DNA from: Perilla frutescens
Lineage: Eukaryota > Streptophyta > Magnoliopsida > Lamiales > Lamiaceae
Direction: 5' to 3'
Assembly (NCBI GenBank): GCA_026008535.1
Contig: BRKX01000007.1
Location: 11,493,001 to 11,557,000 of the forward strand
Length of the DNA: 64,000 nucleotides
In this document: positions 58,548-64,000 of the stretch, piece after piece
Layout: each line of letters opens with the position of its first letter
How positions within the stretch are numbered: position 1 is the first letter of the stretch
Program-made: the position numbers and the translations under genes
Notes under the pieces: generated by a model
Told to the model about the DNA's origin: nothing
Databases searched by the model: none
Seen by the model: only the letters and a program-made list of their open reading frames with translations

Positions 58548-58667
58548 AGGGGTGCAACACGAGGACTTCCCAGGGGGTCACCCATCCTAGTACTACTCTC
58601 GCCCAAGCACGCTTAACTTCGGAGTTCTGATGGGATCCGGTGCGTTAGTGCTGGTATGATCGCACCC
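58548..58667 (-). rRNA. 5S rRNA: 5S rRNA, copy 112
   Basis: C24, otherwise consensus. Upstream spacer G/A/A. Confidence 0.98.
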
Positions 58668-59073
58668 GTTAGAGTCTCCTCACTATATTTTCTTATAGCT
58701 GCTGGCACAGCGGGCGGTGGGGGGCTCCGAACTTCAAACGCGCGTAACTTTCGAACCGAATGGAGTTACGGGGCGCACAGCATGTCCACGCGAAGGTCTC
58801 TCAGAGCCGGACGACGTGGACAACAGGGCTGGCCCGTTGTGTGCACTATCCGAGGTCAAAAAAGGCCGCAGAGCCCCGGTTTCGTGGCCCGCCGTGTTTC
58901 GACGATCCCGATTTCAAAAATTGCGGGTCCCACACTCAGAATCACGGCACGCTGATGACAAAAGCCCCGTGTCGCGATTATATTTGCACACAATGCGTAA
59001 GACAAACAAAACAATCAAACTAGTTGTAAAAAAAAAGAACAAGTTAACCGAAAAGACGAGTCTGAACTACAAA

Positions 59074-59193
59074 AGGGGTGCAACACGAGGACTTCCCAGG
59101 GGGTCACCCATCCTAGTACTACTCTCGCCCAAGCACGCTTAACTTCGGAGTTCTGATGGGATCCGGTGCGTTAGTGCTGGTATGATCGCACCC
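59074..59193 (-). rRNA. 5S rRNA: 5S rRNA, copy 113
   Basis: C24, otherwise consensus. Upstream spacer G/T/G with private C to A at 59350 beside site b (59351). Confidence 0.98.
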
Positions 59194-59599
59194 GTTAGAG
59201 TCTCCTCACTATATTTTCTTATAGCTGCTGGCACAGCGGGCGGTGGGGGGCTCCGAACTTCAAACGCGCGTAACTTTCGAACCGAATGGAGTTACGGGGC
59301 GCACAGCATGTCCACGCGAAGGTCTCTCAGAGCCGGACGACGTGGACAAATGGGCTGGCCCGTTGTGTGCACTATCCGAGGTCAAAAAAGGCCGCAGAGC
59401 CCCGGTTTCGTGGCCCGCCGTGTTTCGACGATCCCGATTTCAAAAATTGCGGGTCCCACACTCGGAATCACGGCACGCTGATGACAAAAGCCCCGTGTCG
59501 CGATTATATTTGCACACAATGCGTAAGACAAACAAAACAATCAAACTAGTTGTAAAAAAAAAGAACAAGTTAACCGAAAAGACGAGTCTGAACTACAAA

Positions 59600-59719
59600 A
59601 GGGGTGCAACACGAGGACTTCCCAGGGGGTCACCCATCCTAGTACTACTCTCGCCCAAGCACGCTTAACTTCGGAGTTCTGATGGGATCCGGTGCGTTAG
59701 TGCTGGTATGATCGCACCC
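59600..59719 (-). rRNA. 5S rRNA: 5S rRNA, copy 114
   Basis: C24, otherwise consensus. Upstream spacer T/C/A. Confidence 0.98.
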
Positions 59720-60125
59720 GTTAGAGTCTCCTCACTATATTTTCTTATAGCTGCTGGCACAGCGGGCGGTGTGGGGCTCCGAACTTCAAACGCGCGTAAC
59801 TTTCGAACCGAATGGAGTTACGGGGCGCACAGCATGTCCACGCGAAGGTCTCTCAGAGCCGGACGACGTGGACAACCGGGCTGGCCCGTTGTGTGCACTA
59901 TCCGAGGTCAAAAAAGGCCGCAGAGCCCCGGTTTCGTGGCCCGCCGTGTTTCGACGATCCCGATTTCAAAAATTGCGGGTCCCACACTCAGAATCACGGC
60001 ACGCTGATGACAAAAGCCCCGTGTCGCGATTATATTTGCACACAATGCGTAAGACAAACAAAACAATCAAACTAGTTGTAAAAAAAAAGAACAAGTTAAC
60101 CGAAAAGACGAGTCTGAACTACAAA

Positions 60126-60245
60126 AGGGGTGCAACACGAGGACTTCCCAGGGGGTCACCCATCCTAGTACTACTCTCGCCCAAGCACGCTTAACTTCGG
60201 AGTTCTGATGGGATCCGGTGCGTTAGTGCTGGTATGATCGCACCC
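60126..60245 (-). rRNA. 5S rRNA: 5S rRNA, copy 115
   Basis: C24, otherwise consensus. Upstream spacer T/C/A, with no difference seen from unit 114. Confidence 0.98.
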
Positions 60246-60651
60246 GTTAGAGTCTCCTCACTATATTTTCTTATAGCTGCTGGCACAGCGGGCGGTGTGG
60301 GGCTCCGAACTTCAAACGCGCGTAACTTTCGAACCGAATGGAGTTACGGGGCGCACAGCATGTCCACGCGAAGGTCTCTCAGAGCCGGACGACGTGGACA
60401 ACCGGGCTGGCCCGTTGTGTGCACTATCCGAGGTCAAAAAAGGCCGCAGAGCCCCGGTTTCGTGGCCCGCCGTGTTTCGACGATCCCGATTTCAAAAATT
60501 GCGGGTCCCACACTCAGAATCACGGCACGCTGATGACAAAAGCCCCGTGTCGCGATTATATTTGCACACAATGCGTAAGACAAACAAAACAATCAAACTA
60601 GTTGTAAAAAAAAAGAACAAGTTAACCGAAAAGACGAGTCTGAACTACAAA

Positions 60652-60771
60652 AGGGGTGCAACACGAGGACTTCCCAGGGGGTCACCCATCCTAGTACTAC
60701 TCTCGCCCAAGCACGCTTAACTTCGGAGTTCTGATGGGATCCGGTGCGTTAGTGCTGGTATGATCGCACCC
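60652..60771 (-). rRNA. 5S rRNA: 5S rRNA, copy 116
   Basis: C24, otherwise consensus. Upstream spacer T/C/G. Confidence 0.98.
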
Positions 60772-61177
60772 GTTAGAGTCTCCTCACTATATTTTCTTAT
60801 AGCTGCTGGCACAGCGGGCGGTGTGGGGCTCCGAACTTCAAACGCGCGTAACTTTCGAACCGAATGGAGTTACGGGGCGCACAGCATGTCCACGCGAAGG
60901 TCTCTCAGAGCCGGACGACGTGGACAACCGGGCTGGCCCGTTGTGTGCACTATCCGAGGTCAAAAAAGGCCGCAGAGCCCCGGTTTCGTGGCCCGCCGTG
61001 TTTCGACGATCCCGATTTCAAAAATTGCGGGTCCCACACTCGGAATCACGGCACGCTGATGACAAAAGCCCCGTGTCGCGATTATATTTGCACACAATGC
61101 GTAAGACAAACAAAACAATCAAACTAGTTGTAAAAAAAAAGAACAAGTTAACCGAAAAGACGAGTCTGAACTACAAA

Positions 61178-61297
61178 AGGGGTGCAACACGAGGACTTCC
61201 CAGGGGGTCACCCATCCTAGTACTACTCTCGCCCAAGCACGCTTAACTTCGGAGTTCTGATGGGATCCGGTGCGTTAGTGCTGGTATGATCGCACCC
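61178..61297 (-). rRNA. 5S rRNA: 5S rRNA, copy 117
   Basis: C24, otherwise consensus. Upstream spacer G/A/A. Confidence 0.98.
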
Positions 61298-61703
61298 GTT
61301 AGAGTCTCCTCACTATATTTTCTTATAGCTGCTGGCACAGCGGGCGGTGGGGGGCTCCGAACTTCAAACGCGCGTAACTTTCGAACCGAATGGAGTTACG
61401 GGGCGCACAGCATGTCCACGCGAAGGTCTCTCAGAGCCGGACGACGTGGACAACAGGGCTGGCCCGTTGTGTGCACTATCCGAGGTCAAAAAAGGCCGCA
61501 GAGCCCCGGTTTCGTGGCCCGCCGTGTTTCGACGATCCCGATTTCAAAAATTGCGGGTCCCACACTCAGAATCACGGCACGCTGATGACAAAAGCCCCGT
61601 GTCGCGATTATATTTGCACACAATGCGTAAGACAAACAAAACAATCAAACTAGTTGTAAAAAAAAAGAACAAGTTAACCGAAAAGACGAGTCTGAACTAC
61701 AAA

Positions 61704-61823
61704 AGGGGTGCAACACGAGGACTTCCCAGGGGGTCACCCATCCTAGTACTACTCTCGCCCAAGCACGCTTAACTTCGGAGTTCTGATGGGATCCGGTGCG
61801 TTAGTGCTGGTATGATCGCACCC
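61704..61823 (-). rRNA. 5S rRNA: 5S rRNA, copy 118
   Basis: C24, otherwise consensus. Upstream spacer T/C/G. Confidence 0.98.
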
Positions 61824-62229
61824 GTTAGAGTCTCCTCACTATATTTTCTTATAGCTGCTGGCACAGCGGGCGGTGTGGGGCTCCGAACTTCAAACGCGCG
61901 TAACTTTCGAACCGAATGGAGTTACGGGGCGCACAGCATGTCCACGCGAAGGTCTCTCAGAGCCGGACGACGTGGACAACCGGGCTGGCCCGTTGTGTGC
62001 ACTATCCGAGGTCAAAAAAGGCCGCAGAGCCCCGGTTTCGTGGCCCGCCGTGTTTCGACGATCCCGATTTCAAAAATTGCGGGTCCCACACTCGGAATCA
62101 CGGCACGCTGATGACAAAAGCCCCGTGTCGCGATTATATTTGCACACAATGCGTAAGACAAACAAAACAATCAAACTAGTTGTAAAAAAAAAGAACAAGT
62201 TAACCGAAAAGACGAGTCTGAACTACAAA

Positions 62230-62349
62230 AGGGGTGCAACACGAGGACTTCCCAGGGGGTCACCCATCCTAGTACTACTCTCGCCCAAGCACGCTTAACT
62301 TCGGAGTTCTGATGGGATCCGGTGCGTTAGTGCTGGTATGATCGCACCC
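62230..62349 (-). rRNA. 5S rRNA: 5S rRNA, copy 119
   Basis: C24, otherwise consensus. Upstream spacer G/A/A, one base short in its A-run at 62710-62717. Confidence 0.98.
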
Positions 62350-62754
62350 GTTAGAGTCTCCTCACTATATTTTCTTATAGCTGCTGGCACAGCGGGCGGT
62401 GGGGGGCTCCGAACTTCAAACGCGCGTAACTTTCGAACCGAATGGAGTTACGGGGCGCACAGCATGTCCACGCGAAGGTCTCTCAGAGCCGGACGACGTG
62501 GACAACAGGGCTGGCCCGTTGTGTGCACTATCCGAGGTCAAAAAAGGCCGCAGAGCCCCGGTTTCGTGGCCCGCCGTGTTTCGACGATCCCGATTTCAAA
62601 AATTGCGGGTCCCACACTCAGAATCACGGCACGCTGATGACAAAAGCCCCGTGTCGCGATTATATTTGCACACAATGCGTAAGACAAACAAAACAATCAA
62701 ACTAGTTGTAAAAAAAAGAACAAGTTAACCGAAAAGACGAGTCTGAACTACAAA
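62350..62754. other. 405-bp spacer upstream of copy 119 (A8 instead of A9)
   Basis: The only unit whose A-run is eight rather than nine bases (62710-62717). Homopolymer slippage or an assembly error. Type G/A/A. Confidence 0.9.
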
Positions 62755-62874
62755 AGGGGTGCAACACGAGGACTTCCCAGGGGGTCACCCATCCTAGTAC
62801 TACTCTCGCCCAAGCACGCTTAACTTCGGAGTTCTGATGGGATCCGGTGCGTTAGTGCTGGTATGATCGCACCC
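62755..62874 (-). rRNA. 5S rRNA: 5S rRNA, copy 120
   Basis: C24, otherwise consensus. Its downstream T9 run is T8 (62717-62710), still long enough to stop Pol III. Upstream spacer G/A/G. Confidence 0.98.
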
Positions 62875-63280
62875 GTTAGAGTCTCCTCACTATATTTTCT
62901 TATAGCTGCTGGCACAGCGGGCGGTGGGGGGCTCCGAACTTCAAACGCGCGTAACTTTCGAACCGAATGGAGTTACGGGGCGCACAGCATGTCCACGCGA
63001 AGGTCTCTCAGAGCCGGACGACGTGGACAACAGGGCTGGCCCGTTGTGTGCACTATCCGAGGTCAAAAAAGGCCGCAGAGCCCCGGTTTCGTGGCCCGCC
63101 GTGTTTCGACGATCCCGATTTCAAAAATTGCGGGTCCCACACTCGGAATCACGGCACGCTGATGACAAAAGCCCCGTGTCGCGATTATATTTGCACACAA
63201 TGCGTAAGACAAACAAAACAATCAAACTAGTTGTAAAAAAAAAGAACAAGTTAACCGAAAAGACGAGTCTGAACTACAAA

Positions 63281-63400
63281 AGGGGTGCAACACGAGGACT
63301 TCCCAGGGGGTCACCCATCCTAGTACTACTCTCGCCCAAGCACGCTTAACTTCGGAGTTCTGATGGGATCCGGTGCGTTAGTGCTGGTATGATCGCACCC
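63281..63400 (-). rRNA. 5S rRNA: 5S rRNA, copy 121
   Basis: C24, otherwise consensus. Upstream spacer T/C/A with private C to A at 63524. Confidence 0.98.
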
Positions 63401-63806
63401 GTTAGAGTCTCCTCACTATATTTTCTTATAGCTGCTGGCACAGCGGGCGGTGTGGGGCTCCGAACTTCAAACGCGCGTAACTTTCGAACCGAATGGAGTT
63501 ACGGGGCGCACAGCATGTCCACGAGAAGGTCTCTCAGAGCCGGACGACGTGGACAACCGGGCTGGCCCGTTGTGTGCACTATCCGAGGTCAAAAAAGGCC
63601 GCAGAGCCCCGGTTTCGTGGCCCGCCGTGTTTCGACGATCCCGATTTCAAAAATTGCGGGTCCCACACTCAGAATCACGGCACGCTGATGACAAAAGCCC
63701 CGTGTCGCGATTATATTTGCACACAATGCGTAAGACAAACAAAACAATCAAACTAGTTGTAAAAAAAAAGAACAAGTTAACCGAAAAGACGAGTCTGAAC
63801 TACAAA

Positions 63807-63927
63807 AGGGGTGCAACACGAGGACTTCCCAGGGGGTCACCCCATCCTAGTACTACTCTCGCCCAAGCACGCTTAACTTCGGAGTTCTGATGGGATCCGG
63901 TGCGTTAGTGCTGGTATGATCGCACCC
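63807..63927 (-). rRNA. 5S rRNA: 5S rRNA, copy 122 (121 nt, extra G at 85-87)
   Basis: C24. One inserted base lengthens G85-G87 to four G (+ strand C-run 63840-63843), inside box C, giving a 121-nt gene. Either a disabling insertion or a homopolymer error. Upstream spacer begins with T at site a and is cut by the window edge. Confidence 0.92.
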
Positions 63928-64000
63928 GTTAGAGTCTCCTCACTATATTTTCTTATAGCTGCTGGCACAGCGGGCGGTGTGGGGCTCCGAACTTCAAACG
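63928..64000. other. Partial 5S spacer at right edge
   Basis: First 73 bases upstream of copy 122, with intact TATAAG on the gene strand and T at site a. The array runs out of the window. Confidence 0.95.

Larger units (their letters stand above)
54986..58667. repeat. 4-unit higher-order repeat (2,104 bp), two copies
   Basis: Spacers 106/110 share C to A at s277, genes 107/111 share G7T with T59C, and spacer order T/C/A, T/C/A, T/C/G repeats. The blocks diverge at spacer 108 (G/C/G) versus 112 (G/A/A). Confidence 0.85.
1..64000. repeat. 5S rDNA tandem array, 526-bp unit
   Basis: Head-to-tail array in which each unit is a 120-bp 5S rRNA gene on the minus strand plus a 406-bp spacer. The start-to-start distance is 526 for all but five units (four of 525, one of 527), giving 122 genes in the window. 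Both window edges cut through a spacer, so the array continues on both sides. No transposon, inverted unit or foreign insertion interrupts it. Separate 5S arrays of about 200-1000 bp units are usual in angiosperms; no 18S-5.8S-26S sequence is linked here. Confidence 0.99.

Noticed and set aside
273..63890. Recurring + strand reading frames of 87, 99 and 141 codons in every unit
   Set aside because: They overlap the spacer and the antisense of the 5S gene and recur only because the unit repeats. One-base indels break them, variants fall freely at all codon positions, and there is no plausible protein similarity.
1..64000. CRISPR-like direct repeats
   Set aside because: The whole 526-bp unit repeats with near identity; there are no short repeats with unrelated spacers and no cas genes.
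1..64000. Cassandra-type retrotransposon LTRs, which also contain 5S sequence
   Set aside because: Each unit holds a full 120-nt gene with upstream TATA-like motif and terminator in head-to-tail order. No primer binding site, polypurine tract or target duplication is seen.
1..64000. Linked 35S rDNA (L-type arrangement)
   Set aside because: No 18S, 5.8S or 26S sequence occurs anywhere in the spacers.

Overview
The window is one uninterrupted, head-to-tail array of nuclear 5S ribosomal DNA from a land plant, most likely a seed plant. Every 526 bases the minus strand carries a 120-nt 5S rRNA gene. It has the plant-type 5' end GGGTGCGATC, the internal RNA polymerase III promoter (box A, intermediate element, box C), an upstream TATA-like TATAAG at -30 to -25, C at -1, and T-runs at the 3' end. 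I count 122 complete genes (copies 1 to 122, numbered left to right), all on the minus strand, separated by 406-base non-transcribed spacers. No protein gene, tRNA, transposon or 35S rDNA is visible. The species cannot be named from this sequence. An array this long with per-copy variants implies a long-read assembly.

Layout: bases 1-164 are the 3'-side part of a spacer, copy 1 is 165-284, copy 122 is 63807-63927, and 63928-64000 is the start of the spacer upstream of copy 122. The period is exactly 526 except at five one-base indels. Copy 34 is 119 nt, copy 122 is 121 nt, and the spacers upstream of copies 79, 80 and 119 are 405 bases.

Notation used in the gene entries. rRNA positions are numbered 1-120 in the transcript sense. 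'Upstream spacer' is the spacer to the right of each gene. Its type is given as three + strand bases at sites a/b/c, lying 53, 158 and 271 bases upstream of the transcription start. Site a is G or T, site b is A, C, G or T, and site c is A or G. 'Consensus' means no difference from the majority gene other than the stated base at rRNA position 24.

Variation pattern: position 24 is C in 100 copies and T (the usual plant base) in 22. By my reading, 85 copies match the consensus apart from position 24 and 37 carry at least one other change. Gene variants are denser in copies 1-81 (32 of 81) than in copies 82-122 (5 of 41). Linked private variants reveal higher-order duplications of 1, 2, 3, 4, 5, 8 and 9 units, the signature of unequal crossing-over or gene conversion (concerted evolution).

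Together the copies are redundant templates for one product, the 5S rRNA of the cytosolic large ribosomal subunit, made by Pol III with TFIIIA, TFIIIC and TFIIIB. I saw no undescribed biological system. What is worth a second look is the fine structure of the array.
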